From positions 2,294,001-2,358,000 of the forward strand of contig JAYPQE010000003.1 of assembly GCA_038131795.1 (NCBI GenBank): a stretch of 64,000 nucleotides of DNA, in the 5' to 3' direction. The notes beneath the pieces were generated by a model. That model did not search any database. It worked only from the letters and a program-made list of their open reading frames with translations, and had not been told where the DNA came from. Within the stretch, counting starts at the first letter, position 1. The number at the start of each line of letters is the position of its first letter. Below, piece by piece: positions 8,201-16,077 of this stretch. This stretch comes from Eutrophobius brisbanensis. GTDB taxonomy: Bacteria; Pseudomonadota; Gammaproteobacteria; Eutrophobiales; Eutrophobiaceae. A program made the translations under genes and the position numbers.

Positions 8201-10024
8201 GCAAGACGCTTCATGGACCCTGCCGACGCCGCCGATCTCGCCAGCCTCGACCCTGAAGCTATTAAAAAGGTGAGCGAAGAAGCCTGGCCAGTCATCAACA
8301 CCCCCAACCAACTCCACGACGCATTGATGGTGTTGGGTTTCATCACCGAGGAGGAGGGCACATCGTCATTCTCACCCCATCGTCATTCCGGGGGCGCGCA
8401 GCGCAACCCGGAATCCAGACGTAGTTTGGAGGAATTAATAAACGAGAAGAGAGCGACTATTTTAAAGACCGGGAATAAAACCATATGGACCTGCGCCGAA
8501 CGCCTCCCTCAAATCAACCAGGTCTTCACCGGTACCATGTCCCCCGCCATCAACCCCGCAGGCCCCGCAACCACCCGTGACTGGTCAAAAGAAGAAGCCC
8601 TCGTTGAACTCATCCGCGCCCGCCTGGAAGGCAGCGCTATCGTTAATGAACAGCAACTCGCCGACCTCTTCGAATTACCACTAACAACCATCCAGACCGC
8701 ATTAATGGTCCTGGAAAACGAAGGCTATACCATGCGCGGCAACTTTACCGGCGGTATACAAACCGAATGGTGCGAACGCGGCCTCCTTGCCCGCATCCAC
8801 CGCTACACCTTGAAATCCCTGCGTAACGAGATCAAACCCGTCACCGCCGCCGACTACATGCGTTTCCTCTTCGCCTGGCACGGCATGGCAGAGCCCCCGG
8901 AAGGCGAGGAATCATTAATGAATGCCATCGACCGGCTGGAAGGTTTCCCCATCCCGGCCGCCGCCTGGGAGGCGGACATCCTGCCCGCACGCATCAAGGG
9001 TTACCTCACCAATACCCTGGACCACCTCTGCACGACCGGCCGCGTGCTGTGGACCCGGCTCAATAAAGCAAAATCAACCACAGACGAAAACGGTAAGGCC
9101 AGCAAGACAACCCTGTTACGCAACACCCCCATTGCCTTAATCGACCGCTATGCCATCGACTACTGGCAATCCCAGAAACAGGTCAAACTAGGAGATATAA
9201 AACTCTCCGCCAACGCCACCACGGTATTCACCGTATTAAAAGACAAGGGTGCCTCCTTCTTTGTCGATATCGTTAAACATTCCGGCCTGCTCCGTACCCA
9301 CACCGAGGAGGCCCTGGCAGAACTCGCCGCCAATGGCCTGGTCACCTCCGACAGCTACGCGGGACTTCGCGCACTCATCACTCCCGCCAACAAGAAACAG
9401 GGTTACGCCAGGAACCGAAGGCGAAGGGCAGTGGCACCCGGTCGCAGCATCGACGATGCCGGCCGCTGGTCTATCATTTTCAAACTAGAAGCCAATGAAG
9501 AACCCCAGGATTATAACTGGATCAAGACCGACATGGAGACCCTCAACCACATCGCCTATACATTATTAAAGCGTTACGGCGTGGTCTTCCACAAGGTCCT
9601 CGAACGCGAGAACAACCTGCCGCCCTGGCGGGAACTCCTCTACGCCTGGCGCCGCATGGAGGCCAGGGGTGAAATCCGCGGGGGAAGATTTGTGGAAGGC
9701 TTCGGTGGTGATCAGTTCGCCCTGCCCGATGCTGTGGGACTGTTAAGAAAATACAAGGACGGGAAACTGCCTGTACCCAGTATTGTCATTTCCGCCACCG
9801 ATCCGCTGAATTTAATCGGTATTGTATTACCGGGGGAGAAGATAAGTAGCTTACATACCAACCGGATCCTGTTCCAGAACGGATTACCAGCAGCGAAGCA
9901 GTTGAATGGGGAGATCAGTTATTTTGGGACAGTGAGTCCGCAGGGAAAGTGGGAGATGGGACAGTTGTTGATGAGGAAGGGGAAGACGGGGTATGTAGAG
10001 AGAAGAGTGAGATATTCAAATTGA
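5207..10024 (+). CDS. lhr: Large ATP-dependent helicase Lhr with in-frame repeat insertions
   Basis: Superfamily 2 helicase of the Lhr family, linked to DNA repair. Motifs seen: Walker A APTGSGKT (residues 42-49), DEIH box (207-210), SAT (242-244), and the motif VI region around LLQRVGRSGHHMGG. The long C-terminal half, with winged-helix-like and Lhr-specific segments, is that of full-length Lhr (E. coli Lhr is about 1,540 residues). At 1,605 residues it is longer, and the excess matches three stretches of palindromic repeat DNA translated in frame: residues about 104-146, 649-744 and 1059-1072, all between conserved parts. No internal stop or frameshift results, so the gene is probably functional. 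Only a weak ribosome site precedes the ATG. Confidence 0.93.
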   Translation: MNPDLFHPATHQWLEQTFGQPTPAQEKAWPVIKEGRHTLIAAPTGSGKTLAAFLSSIDDLVREGIAHGLRDEVYVLYVSPLKALSNDIHKNLEEPLSGITELLTRHSREGGNPFPGSEENLDDRQSEFFNDRHSRAGGNPVNETAPEGRTLEIRSAVRTGDTTQTERNRMKQKPPHILVTTPESLFILLTSDSGRDMLRTVRTVIVDEIHALAGNKRGSHLSLSLERLEALCDHHPVRIGLSATQKPLEDIARFLVGNREEPCEVVDNGYTRDRDLKIIVPDQPLGPLMPEEGWADIYNCLAEIAEDNKTTLIFVNTRRLAERAARHLADRLGEENVTAHHGSLAKEHRLHAEQRLKEGSLKVLVATASLELGIDIGDVSCVCQLGSPRSISALLQRVGRSGHHMGGIPKGRLFPLTRDDLVECTALIDAVNRGELDRIHIPQGHLDVLSQQVIAEVGCREWGEDELYNNVTRAYPYRNLSKDKFEQCLTMMAEGFSTQRGRRSRYIFRDSVNRQLKPRDGAKLTAVTNAGAIPDQFDYNVVLEPEGIFIGTLNEDFAIESLPGDIFQLGNTSYRILGVGQGKVRVEDAHGQPPNMPFWFGEAPGRTDELSASISRLRENINEQLNNGMEATVKWLMREMGIDPDVKLRHSRAAQQSPESIRSEEETTEQTSGINYKDASSGMDSRLHGNDGGASSEIIVTRHSGAAQQNPESIRSKEEATGQTSSINYKDAFSGMDSHLHGNDEGSLEPHIAQQLIDYLAATKAALGKIPTQEDIIFERFFDEAGDQHLVIHSPYGSRINRAWGLALRKRFCRQFNFELQAAALEDTIVISLGGTHSFPLDEVSRYLNTNTIKDILVQALLAAPVFMTRWRWNATIALAVKRNLAGKRNPPQFQRTDAEDLIAVVFPDQLACAENLTGEREVPDHPLVDQTIDDCLTEVMDIQGITNLIAKIENKEVTIHCRDLNGPSPLAQEILFARPYAFLDDAPAEERRTQAVNARRFMDPADAADLASLDPEAIKKVSEEAWPVINTPNQLHDALMVLGFITEEEGTSSFSPHRHSGGAQRNPESRRSLEELINEKRATILKTGNKTIWTCAERLPQINQVFTGTMSPAINPAGPATTRDWSKEEALVELIRARLEGSAIVNEQQLADLFELPLTTIQTALMVLENEGYTMRGNFTGGIQTEWCERGLLARIHRYTLKSLRNEIKPVTAADYMRFLFAWHGMAEPPEGEESLMNAIDRLEGFPIPAAAWEADILPARIKGYLTNTLDHLCTTGRVLWTRLNKAKSTTDENGKASKTTLLRNTPIALIDRYAIDYWQSQKQVKLGDIKLSANATTVFTVLKDKGASFFVDIVKHSGLLRTHTEEALAELAANGLVTSDSYAGLRALITPANKKQGYARNRRRRAVAPGRSIDDAGRWSIIFKLEANEEPQDYNWIKTDMETLNHIAYTLLKRYGVVFHKVLERENNLPPWRELLYAWRRMEARGEIRGGRFVEGFGGDQFALPDAVGLLRKYKDGKLPVPSIVISATDPLNLIGIVLPGEKISSLHTNRILFQNGLPAAKQLNGEISYFGTVSPQGKWEMGQLLMRKGKTGYVERRVRYSN
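5519..5625 (+). repeat. Two direct REP-like palindromes inside lhr
   Basis: Two nearly identical 26-base palindromic units, each starting CGTCATTCCCGCG and ending GGCGGGAATCC, lie at 5519-5544 and 5600-5625 in the same orientation. They differ by one base. Both are read in frame as RHSREGGNP and RHSRAGGNP. This is the CGTCATTCC/GGAATGACG family of extragenic palindromes common in proteobacterial genomes, here inside a coding sequence. Confidence 0.85.
7151..7280 (+). repeat. Composite REP unit, first copy of an in-frame tandem pair
   Basis: A 130-base unit opening with CGTCATTCC...CCCGGAATCC and closing with the inverted form GGAATGGATTCCC...CGGGAATGACG. It is translated in frame within lhr. 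It is followed by a related unit of the same length 159 bases later, a shift of exactly 53 codons. Confidence 0.85.
7310..7439 (+). repeat. Composite REP unit, second copy
   Basis: Second 130-base unit, clearly derived from the same ancestor as the one at 7151-7280, with scattered substitutions and no change of length. The translated peptides of both copies share ESIRS, INYKDA, SGMDS and LHGND. The divergence shows that the duplication is not recent. Confidence 0.85.
8381..8416 (+). repeat. REP-like palindrome inside lhr, third site
   Basis: Begins CGTCATTCCGGGGGCGCGC and ends CAACCCGGAATCC. It is read in frame as RHSGGAQRNPES, in the C-terminal half of Lhr. Confidence 0.8.
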
Positions 10025-10058
10025 GTTTTTCAAAATCAAATTAAATTGAAATAAGATA

Positions 10059-10490
10059 ATGATAGATTATTGGATTATACGTATTTATTTAACAAAAGAT
10101 GGATCAAATAGAGAGAAAGATTGGTATAAATCTTTAAAATTTAGAAATAATGTTTTACAAAAAGTTAATAACTTAAAACCTAAACCGTATAAATGCGATT
10201 TCCCCGGAGCGTTTTATTTTTGGCGTTATAAAGTAATCATAACTTTTCTTGTCGATACTCAATTACCATTAAATGCGGATATTTTTTCAGTACAAATGAA
10301 TGAAGTTCTAGACGAAATCTTGACAGATGATGGGCTTGTGGTTATGAAATACACAAAAGGTTCAGTTGATAAAGATTCAATTTGGGAAATGATGGAAGAA
10401 GACGAAAAAAATGAAAAAATAAGTGACAGGCCGCAATTCATTTTGAAAAGAATAAAAAAAATATCCCAATACCAGATTATCAAAGCATAA
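10059..10490 (+). CDS. Unrecognised protein, first gene of the Mrr island
   Basis: Protein of 143 residues, rich in Lys, Asp and Ile, with no signal peptide or membrane segment and no domain I recognise. It seems to have a compact alpha/beta N-terminal part and a charged C-terminal tail (EMMEEDEKNEKI). The DNA is far more AT-rich than lhr, which ends 34 bases before it. Its TAA overlaps by one base the ATG of the Mrr-like nuclease gene, so the two are translationally coupled and may act together, for example as specificity or control partner of the nuclease. That is inference from position. Confidence 0.6.
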   Translation: MIDYWIIRIYLTKDGSNREKDWYKSLKFRNNVLQKVNNLKPKPYKCDFPGAFYFWRYKVIITFLVDTQLPLNADIFSVQMNEVLDEILTDDGLVVMKYTKGSVDKDSIWEMMEEDEKNEKISDRPQFILKRIKKISQYQIIKA

Positions 10491-11371
10491 TGTTGCCGTT
10501 ACTCAAACTTGCGGGAGATGGTGAGATACATAAATTTCGATCTGCAGTTGAAGAATTAGGTAATTATTTTAATCTTACATTAGAGGAAAGAAGGGAATTA
10601 TTGCCAAGCGGAAAACAGCCAACATTTGATAATCGAGTAGGTTGGGCCAGAACGTATATGACCAAGGCAGGTCTTTTGCAGTCACCTAAAAGAGGGTTGT
10701 TTCAAATAACTGTAAGAGGCAAAGAAGTCCTGTCTAAAAACCTAATAAAAATTGATAAAAATTACCTGGAACAATTCCCCGAGTTTATTGAATTACAACA
10801 ACTCAAAAAACCTCTTGAGAAACCGGAATCAATAATTAATGATTCAGATGGTAATACAAACCCGGAAGAAAACCTTGAAAATGCTTACCAAATTCTTAGA
10901 ACAGAATTAGGAGCAGAAATTTTAAAGAATATAAAAAGTTGCACACCAGATTTTTTTGAGCAGCTTGTTGTAGATTTGCTGGTAAAAATGGGTTACGGAG
11001 GTTCCCGTAAAGAAGCGGGTGAAGCACTTGGAAAATCGGGGGATGAGGGAATTGATGGGATCATTAAAGAAGATCGTCTAGGTCTTGATATCATCTATCT
11101 GCAAGCAAAACGTTGGGAAAATGTGGTGGGGCGGCCTGAAATTCAGAAATTTGCGGGTGCATTAGAAGGACAACGCGCCAATAAAGGAATTTTTATCACA
11201 ACCTCAAATTTCAGTAAAGAAGCCAAGAATTACGCAAATAATATAAATAAAAAAATTATATTAATAGACGGAATCCAGCTAGTCGATTACATGATTGATC
11301 ATAATGTTGGCGTTACCACAGAAGCTGTCTATGAGTTAAAGATTATTGATTTAGATTATTTCTCTGAGTAA
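10490..11371 (+). CDS. mrr: Mrr-family restriction endonuclease
   Basis: Type IV-like restriction protein of 293 residues. The N-terminal part (about residues 1-85) is the winged-helix Mrr_N domain (GRFR-like RGLFQITVRGKEVL at its end). The C-terminal catalytic domain has the PD-(D/E)XK pattern typical of Mrr: FFEQLVVDLLVKMGYGG, then GDEGIDGII with the catalytic Asp, and YLQAKRW supplying the Q-x-K part, followed by FITTSNFSKEAKNYA. Mrr enzymes cut modified DNA. The gene is AT-rich like its neighbours and overlaps the upstream 143-residue gene by one base. No methyltransferase is present, as expected for a modification-dependent nuclease. Confidence 0.85.
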   Translation: MLPLLKLAGDGEIHKFRSAVEELGNYFNLTLEERRELLPSGKQPTFDNRVGWARTYMTKAGLLQSPKRGLFQITVRGKEVLSKNLIKIDKNYLEQFPEFIELQQLKKPLEKPESIINDSDGNTNPEENLENAYQILRTELGAEILKNIKSCTPDFFEQLVVDLLVKMGYGGSRKEAGEALGKSGDEGIDGIIKEDRLGLDIIYLQAKRWENVVGRPEIQKFAGALEGQRANKGIFITTSNFSKEAKNYANNINKKIILIDGIQLVDYMIDHNVGVTTEAVYELKIIDLDYFSE

Positions 11372-11428
11372 ATACCTTAAGTCAGAATAAAAATACATTA
11401 ATTAGTATAATTTAAATACTATTCCAAT

Positions 11429-11980
11429 GTGATTATAAAAATAAATGAGTTCTTAAAAGCAATTCAAAGTCGGGTTGCTAGGATTGCAGTTGGCGCTTCA
11501 ACAGTAAGAGGTCGAGGTAACAAAGGAGCAGTCTCAGCCGCCAGATCTTATTTTTGCAATCTTAATTTTGCATCATTAGGAAAAAATCCAAATGAGTTTA
11601 GGAAGACATTGGATATAAAAACCAAGGAACTCTTAACCAAGCTTCCTAATGGGGCAAGACATTGGGGTATTGCCAGAAAGTTACTCAACATATTTTTAAG
11701 AGACTGCTTTTATACAACTTATTTAGAATCGAAATATGATCTAGGTCGATTCGAAGAGGCATTTGAGATTCCTCTTGATTCAATTACCGCAAAACAAATA
11801 AAAAAGTGCGCAGGCCGCGGTAATCTTCCTATATGGCTTGGCGTAAAATATGTTACCCCATCGGTAAATACTAAGTTTCAGGATGCTGCTGCGTCCGAAG
11901 CTGTCAAAAGAAACATCGCACGCATACATTTAGATGCAGTTTGGTGGTCTCAAAGTCGCGATAAAGCAAATTTTAAATAA
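11429..11980 (+). CDS. Unrecognised protein, last gene of the Mrr island
   Basis: Protein of 183 residues starting with GTG; an ATG two bases earlier is out of frame. It is basic and helical, with no export signal. It contains TVRGRGNKGAVSAARSYF near the N-terminus and GARHWGIARKLLNIFLRDC in the middle. I do not recognise the family. Base composition matches the two upstream genes, and the AT-rich block ends with it, right at a dispersed repeat. A defence-related role is possible by association only. Confidence 0.55.
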   Translation: MIIKINEFLKAIQSRVARIAVGASTVRGRGNKGAVSAARSYFCNLNFASLGKNPNEFRKTLDIKTKELLTKLPNGARHWGIARKLLNIFLRDCFYTTYLESKYDLGRFEEAFEIPLDSITAKQIKKCAGRGNLPIWLGVKYVTPSVNTKFQDAAASEAVKRNIARIHLDAVWWSQSRDKANFK

Positions 11981-11984
11981 AAAA

Positions 11985-12024
11985 GGGTCAGTGTTGATTG
12001 ATTTAGGAAGGGACACTACGACCC
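11985..12024. repeat. Dispersed GGGTCAG repeat at the edge of the Mrr island
   Basis: GGGTCAGTGTTGATTGATTT followed by ACACTACGACCC, able to fold as a hairpin (GGGTC/GACCC and AGTGT/ACACT with a two-base bulge). It starts four bases after the stop of the 183-residue gene. A near copy occurs at 15942 and a truncated one at 21406. Confidence 0.7.
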
Positions 12025-12042
12025 TGAATTGACGATTACATT

Positions 12043-12324
12043 TTAGTCCGTTCGACTGGTGATTTCCAGCAGGTGATATCCGAACTGGGTTTTAACTGGC
12101 CCATGTACGATATTGACTTCACCGTTAAAGACGACCTCGTCAAATTCCTTGACCATTTGTTTAGGACCAAATTCACCCAGGTCGCCTCCCGATTTCCCTG
12201 AAGGACAACTTGAATGTTGCCTGGCAAGCTCGGCAAAGTCTGCACCGTCGGCTATTTGCTGTTTCAGGTCCGCACATTTTTCTTCAGTATCCACCAGGAT
12301 ATGTCTTGCCCTTGCTCTCGCCAT
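12043..12324 (-). CDS. ppiC: Parvulin-type peptidyl-prolyl isomerase
   Basis: Single-domain parvulin of 93 residues without signal peptide, as in E. coli PpiC. It shows ARHILV at the start, the FAELARQHSSCPSGKSGGDLG block, FGPKQMVKEFDEVVF, and GPVKTQFGYHLLEI at the end, which form the active-site pocket. It should catalyse cis-trans isomerisation of Xaa-Pro bonds in cytosolic proteins. It is transcribed alone on the minus strand, after the kelch gene. Confidence 0.92.
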   Translation of the reverse strand: MARARARHILVDTEEKCADLKQQIADGADFAELARQHSSCPSGKSGGDLGEFGPKQMVKEFDEVVFNGEVNIVHGPVKTQFGYHLLEITSRTD

Positions 12325-12373
12325 TATTCTCTCCAGTTTAGTTTAAACAGTCATTGTACCTATTGATTTTCGA

Positions 12374-13429
12374 CTACCGGCAGGTTTGCGTGGTGCGGTA
12401 AGTCTGCAGAACATCTATCTGCTCGCCCCCGGGCGTTGTGGTGCCGCCTGGCAGATAGATTACGCCATCCTTAAAACCGCCCCCGCTCGCGCTAATGCCG
12501 TTGACGAGAATTGGTATGGTGTCCGGCATTGTGGTCCAGGTGTCTGTGACCGGGTTGTAGACGACATGCCCGAGTGAGACGTCTTCGCCGGGTACTTCCC
12601 CAGCGAAGATATGAAAGCAACCGTTGGCCGCAATCCCGCTCGCCGCTTCGCGTGCGACAGGCATGGGTTGCCCCTGTGACCAGGTGTTGATAGCCGGGTC
12701 GAAAATTTCCAGGATATTGGTGGTGCCGCCATCGTCGCCATATCCGCCTTGACCGACGATTAAGGTGCCACCAGCCACGTAGATTTTTCCGTCGATGGCA
12801 ACAGCACTCAGATGATGGCGACGTGTCGGCAACTTGGGCAGCCTGGTCCAGGTATCCGTCGCCGGGTCGTAGACGGCAAAGTCATCGTATTCTGCCTCGC
12901 CTTGCGGCGGAGTGCGTCCACCGACAACGTAAATCTTGTCGTTCACGACGGCGACAGCGCCGGCGGTCCGTCTAACCGGTAAGGACGCACGCGTACGCCA
13001 TTGTTTTGTGGCAGGGTCATATTCGAAGCTGACATTGGTGGGAGCACCGCCCGCTTTTGGGGTCTGCGTCTGTCCGCCGATGCTATAGATTTTGCCGTTG
13101 ACCGCTACGGCTACATTGTGGTTGATCGCGACAGGCAGCGGGGTCCCCCACTCCCAGGTGTCGGTGGCCACGTCGTAAATCTGTACCGTGCCGACATAGC
13201 CTTTGCCTTCGAGCTTGCCCCCGATCAGGTAGATTTTTCCGTCGAGCTGGGCCACGGCTTGCTCGCCGACCGCCTCCAGTAATGGTGCGGCCTTGCCCCA
13301 GCTGTCCGATGCCGGGGATACTGTCTGGGATTGACCCGTGACAGCCTGCCAGCTGATCACGCCGGCAAACAACATGCAGCAGGCCCATATGCACGTTCTA
13401 ATTCGAAGGGGATGGTTTTCGGATCGCAT
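12374..13429 (-). CDS. Exported kelch-repeat beta-propeller
   Basis: Secreted protein built of about six kelch blades, each with the pattern DGKIYLIGG followed 15-25 residues later by YDPATDTW. The blades make one propeller. I place the start at the ATG for MRSENHPLRIRT, which has an AGG eight bases upstream and begins a signal peptide. An in-frame ATG 16 codons earlier (13477) is also possible. The family binds ligands or other proteins, and no catalytic residues are evident. Some bacterial kelch propellers are sialic-acid mutarotases (NanM), but nothing in the context supports that here. Confidence 0.82.
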   Translation of the reverse strand: MRSENHPLRIRTCIWACCMLFAGVISWQAVTGQSQTVSPASDSWGKAAPLLEAVGEQAVAQLDGKIYLIGGKLEGKGYVGTVQIYDVATDTWEWGTPLPVAINHNVAVAVNGKIYSIGGQTQTPKAGGAPTNVSFEYDPATKQWRTRASLPVRRTAGAVAVVNDKIYVVGGRTPPQGEAEYDDFAVYDPATDTWTRLPKLPTRRHHLSAVAIDGKIYVAGGTLIVGQGGYGDDGGTTNILEIFDPAINTWSQGQPMPVAREAASGIAANGCFHIFAGEVPGEDVSLGHVVYNPVTDTWTTMPDTIPILVNGISASGGGFKDGVIYLPGGTTTPGGEQIDVLQTYRTTQTCR

Positions 13430-13509
13430 AGGCTCAACCTGTTTGATATGTTTAGAAGGTGACCTCATCATATCCATGCTGACAAGTTGGGGTCAAGGGT
13501 AATTGGGGG

Positions 13510-13545
13510 CGGAGTAAAAATTCGAAGTAAATTAACTCTGATCCT
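13510..13545. repeat. Degenerate copy of the dispersed repeat
   Basis: GGAGTAAAAATTCG and TTAACTCTGATCC face each other as in the better copies at 14929 and 18366, with several mismatches. The copy lies in the 220-base gap between the kelch gene and the divergent hydrolase. Confidence 0.5.
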
Positions 13546-13650
13546 GAATTTATTCAACATTGCCGCTGATTAAAAATATCCGTTAAACTGGGGAAGGTTT
13601 AGTCTGTTCCCAATAATAGTTTCTGACCCTAATGATTTAAGGAATTCTCT

Positions 13651-14919
13651 ATGACATTAACCGGACAATTACTCAAGGAACCCGCGTGGGTGGGTTACCT
13701 GATCGCGATATTCTGCGCCGTTTTAGTAATGGATGCGTATGCAGATACCATAGACTGGCTCCAGGACTTTAATGATCCAAACGAGACAGGCATGAATCTC
13801 GCCCGCCAGGGCTATTTCTATGTAAACGGACAATACTACACTGACGAAGATGGCACGCGTATGTCCGGACAGCAATACGTGGAATATCAGATCCCAAAGG
13901 AAGTGAAGCATCCCTACCCGGTGGTAATGATCCATGGCGGTTCGCAAACGGCGGCCAACTGGATGGCAACCCTGGATGGCGGTGAGGGCTGGCGTTCATT
14001 TTTCCTGGCGAACGGCTATGTCGTCTATCTGGTGGACCAGGTAGGCCGTGGCAGGTCACCGGCGTATAACCCGGTAGGTTCGTATACCCCTACTGATGTA
14101 GTGACGTATGGCATGCCTTATGTAGCGCCTGCCGCCGCCGAGGTGCGGGAAGTTCAATGGAGCATTCCTGAGCAGTTTATGCTCTGGCCTAATGCCGATC
14201 TGCATACCCAATGGCCGGGGTTTGGTGAGTCGGGGGCCGGAGAGCCGGGGGACCCGGTGTTCGATCAGTTCCTTGCCTCTCAAATCCAGTCCCGGCTTGA
14301 TCCGCTGGGTATAGACTCTCAGCGTGATGCGCAAAATGCGGGGGCCGCATTGTTAGACAGGATTGGTCCTGCAATCCTCATCACCCATTCGCAATCCGGT
14401 GCCCATGGGTTTTTGATAGCGGATGCTCGCCCCGATCTGGTGAAAGGCGTGATCACGTTGGAAGGCGGCGGTACATTTAAAGATTATACTGCCGTCGGCG
14501 CCCCGAACTGGTATGAGGATGGAGGGCGCAGGGGATCCCCATGGGGTATTACCAGGGCACCTATTACCTATGCACCCGCCGTTACCGATCCCGCCGAGCT
14601 CTCGATTGTTCAGGACACCGTAGCCGATCCGGGTAAATTAGTTCGCTGCTGGTTGCAGAACCCGACAGTACCTGGCGGTGTACGGCAGATGCCCAACCTG
14701 CAGAAAATGCCGCACTTGCTGGTAGTGGGTGAGGCCTCAGACAGGGCGAACCACAATCACTGTGTGGCGAAGTATCTCACCCAGGCAGGCGTAGACAATT
14801 CCTGGGTGAACCTTGCGGATGTGGGTATCCACGGCAACGGCCATATGCTTATTGTGGAGAAGAATGCCCTGCAGATTGCCGCCTATGTAGCGACCTGGTT
14901 GATGGAGAATGTGGAATAG
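13651..14919 (+). CDS. Exported alpha/beta hydrolase (esterase/lipase-like), copy 1
   Basis: Secreted hydrolase of 422 residues. A signal-anchor-like helix ends near residue 31 (MDAYAD). Features of the fold: VVMIHGGSQTAANW (oxyanion region, about residue 91), the nucleophile elbow ITHSQSGAHG (Ser in HSQSG), and near the C-terminus VGIHGNGHMLIVEKNALQI with the probable catalytic His. This last block recurs in the protein at 22700-23728, so the two form a family: both keep G-N-x-H-x-L-x-x-E-K-N. The elbow lacks the classic GXSXG first glycine. Substrate unknown; esters or lactones are likely. A dispersed repeat follows ten bases after the stop. Confidence 0.78.
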   Translation: MTLTGQLLKEPAWVGYLIAIFCAVLVMDAYADTIDWLQDFNDPNETGMNLARQGYFYVNGQYYTDEDGTRMSGQQYVEYQIPKEVKHPYPVVMIHGGSQTAANWMATLDGGEGWRSFFLANGYVVYLVDQVGRGRSPAYNPVGSYTPTDVVTYGMPYVAPAAAEVREVQWSIPEQFMLWPNADLHTQWPGFGESGAGEPGDPVFDQFLASQIQSRLDPLGIDSQRDAQNAGAALLDRIGPAILITHSQSGAHGFLIADARPDLVKGVITLEGGGTFKDYTAVGAPNWYEDGGRRGSPWGITRAPITYAPAVTDPAELSIVQDTVADPGKLVRCWLQNPTVPGGVRQMPNLQKMPHLLVVGEASDRANHNHCVAKYLTQAGVDNSWVNLADVGIHGNGHMLIVEKNALQIAAYVATWLMENVE

Positions 14920-14928
14920 AAAATATTT

Positions 14929-14982
14929 GGGGTCAGAGTAAAAACTCAGGGGGAGTTTGCTAAGTCATTTTTACGCTGACCC
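14929..14982. repeat. Dispersed repeat, paired copy; supplies the rdgC stop
   Basis: GGGGTCAGAGTAAAAACTC (from 14929) faces TTTTTACGCTGACCC (14968-14982) across about 20 bases, giving a long stem with one mismatch between the convergent hydrolase and rdgC genes. The minus-strand reading of the right arm encodes the last codons of RdgC and its TAA stop (14971-14973). Confidence 0.75.
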
Positions 14983-15894
14983 TGAATGAGACCTGTCCTT
15001 TTCTATTCCCCCGAAGGCCTCCAGCAATTCCTCTACCAGGTGACTGATTTGCAGGGTCATGACGGCAAATTCCTGGTCGAACACAGTGGCGAAGTCTTCT
15101 TCCTCGGTGACGGCCTCCTGCTGTATGGCATCTTCAAATCGCAGCCGCTTGAGGGCGAAATCCTCTCCCATCACAAAACGGATGGCGTCTTTCCAGTTGA
15201 TGGCCAGCTGTATGACACGTTTGCCCGCCTTCAGATGGGCCATAATCTCGTCACTCTCCAGTTCCTGGTTCCGGCAACGGATGATGTTATTGCTTTCCAG
15301 TGGATTGCGTAACTCACATTCGTTATCCAGCTCGAAACCGTTTGGGCTGCGTTGCTTCAACCAGCGGGTCATGACCTCGGCCGGGTCGCCATGGCAGGTC
15401 AGCGGAACCACCGGTAATTCTCCCAGTGTATGACGCAGATAGTCGAGAAATTCTTCCGCCTTGGTGGCACTGGCCGCGTCGATGAAAAGCAGTTGTTGTT
15501 GAGGTGCGAAATAGGCGTAGGTTGAGGCAGAACGGGTGAGTGCACGGGGCAGAAGGGTGTGGATGACATTTTCCTTGATATTACGTTTCTCTTTGCGATA
15601 AACACCTCGATCCTGTTTGGCCTCCAGCTCCAGGACCTTTTCCTCCACCATTTCATTGATGGCAGCTGGGGGAAGTATCTTTTCCTGCTTGCGGGCGCAC
15701 AACATGGTATAGCCGTTACAGCTGTGGGTAAGGAGTTCACTGTGCTTGCCCAGCGGCGGCACCCAGCCATAGCGTGAGAAATCCAGATTAGTGCAGGGCT
15801 GATAGGCATGCTCGGCCAGTTTTGCCTGAAGGGTAGGCTCTGAAATGTCTATTTTACGGGTGAGGCGATAGATACGAAGATTTTTAAACCACAT
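14971..15894 (-). CDS. rdgC: Recombination-associated protein RdgC
   Basis: Nucleoid-associated ring protein that binds double-stranded DNA and restrains RecA. Length 307 residues, against about 303 in E. coli. Recognised from MWFKNLRIYRLT, the FSRYGWVPPLG block, REKIxP-like QEKILPPAAINEMVEEKV, LPRALTRSASTYAY, and the end of the conserved part LQISHLVEELLEAFGG. The last five residues (HSGSA) and the TAA are encoded by the dispersed repeat at 14968-14982, so the natural C-terminus was probably altered by it. Confidence 0.95.
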   Translation of the reverse strand: MWFKNLRIYRLTRKIDISEPTLQAKLAEHAYQPCTNLDFSRYGWVPPLGKHSELLTHSCNGYTMLCARKQEKILPPAAINEMVEEKVLELEAKQDRGVYRKEKRNIKENVIHTLLPRALTRSASTYAYFAPQQQLLFIDAASATKAEEFLDYLRHTLGELPVVPLTCHGDPAEVMTRWLKQRSPNGFELDNECELRNPLESNNIIRCRNQELESDEIMAHLKAGKRVIQLAINWKDAIRFVMGEDFALKRLRFEDAIQQEAVTEEEDFATVFDQEFAVMTLQISHLVEELLEAFGGIEKDRSHSGSA

Positions 15895-15941
15895 GCGGTG
15901 CGTTCCTTTGCCAAAAAAGGATGCATTATGTCAAATCAAAA

Positions 15942-16018
15942 GGGTCAGTGTCGATTGATTTGACCCCATAAAATCAAGGGGTCAGTGTACTTGAAAGTTA
16001 TTCAAATACTCTGACCCC
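15942..16018. repeat. Two adjacent copies of the dispersed repeat, strong hairpins
   Basis: First copy at 15942-15967: GGGTCAGTGTCGATTGATTT ending in GACCCC, a short hairpin. Second copy at 15978-16018: GGGGTCAG and CTGACCCC arms, with GTA/TAC and TTGAA/TTCAA continuing the stem around the loop AGTTA, giving about 16 paired bases with two mismatches. They lie in the 183-base gap between divergent rdgC and the DUF6445 gene, so here the element is at 5' ends rather than 3' ends. Confidence 0.8.
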
Positions 16019-16077
16019 TTGAAATCTAGTATTTGTTGCAGGCGGTGTTAAAGTGTGGCCTGTACCTTATTTAGAAA

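Noticed and set aside
5519..8416. CRISPR array
   Set aside because: The palindromes in lhr have irregular distances, variable orientation, and sit in a coding frame; no spacers or cas genes.
12113..12346. Plus-strand frame opposite the parvulin gene
   Set aside because: The minus-strand parvulin has complete family motifs; the other frame has none.
15059..15433. Plus-strand frames opposite rdgC
   Set aside because: RdgC is unmistakable on the minus strand.
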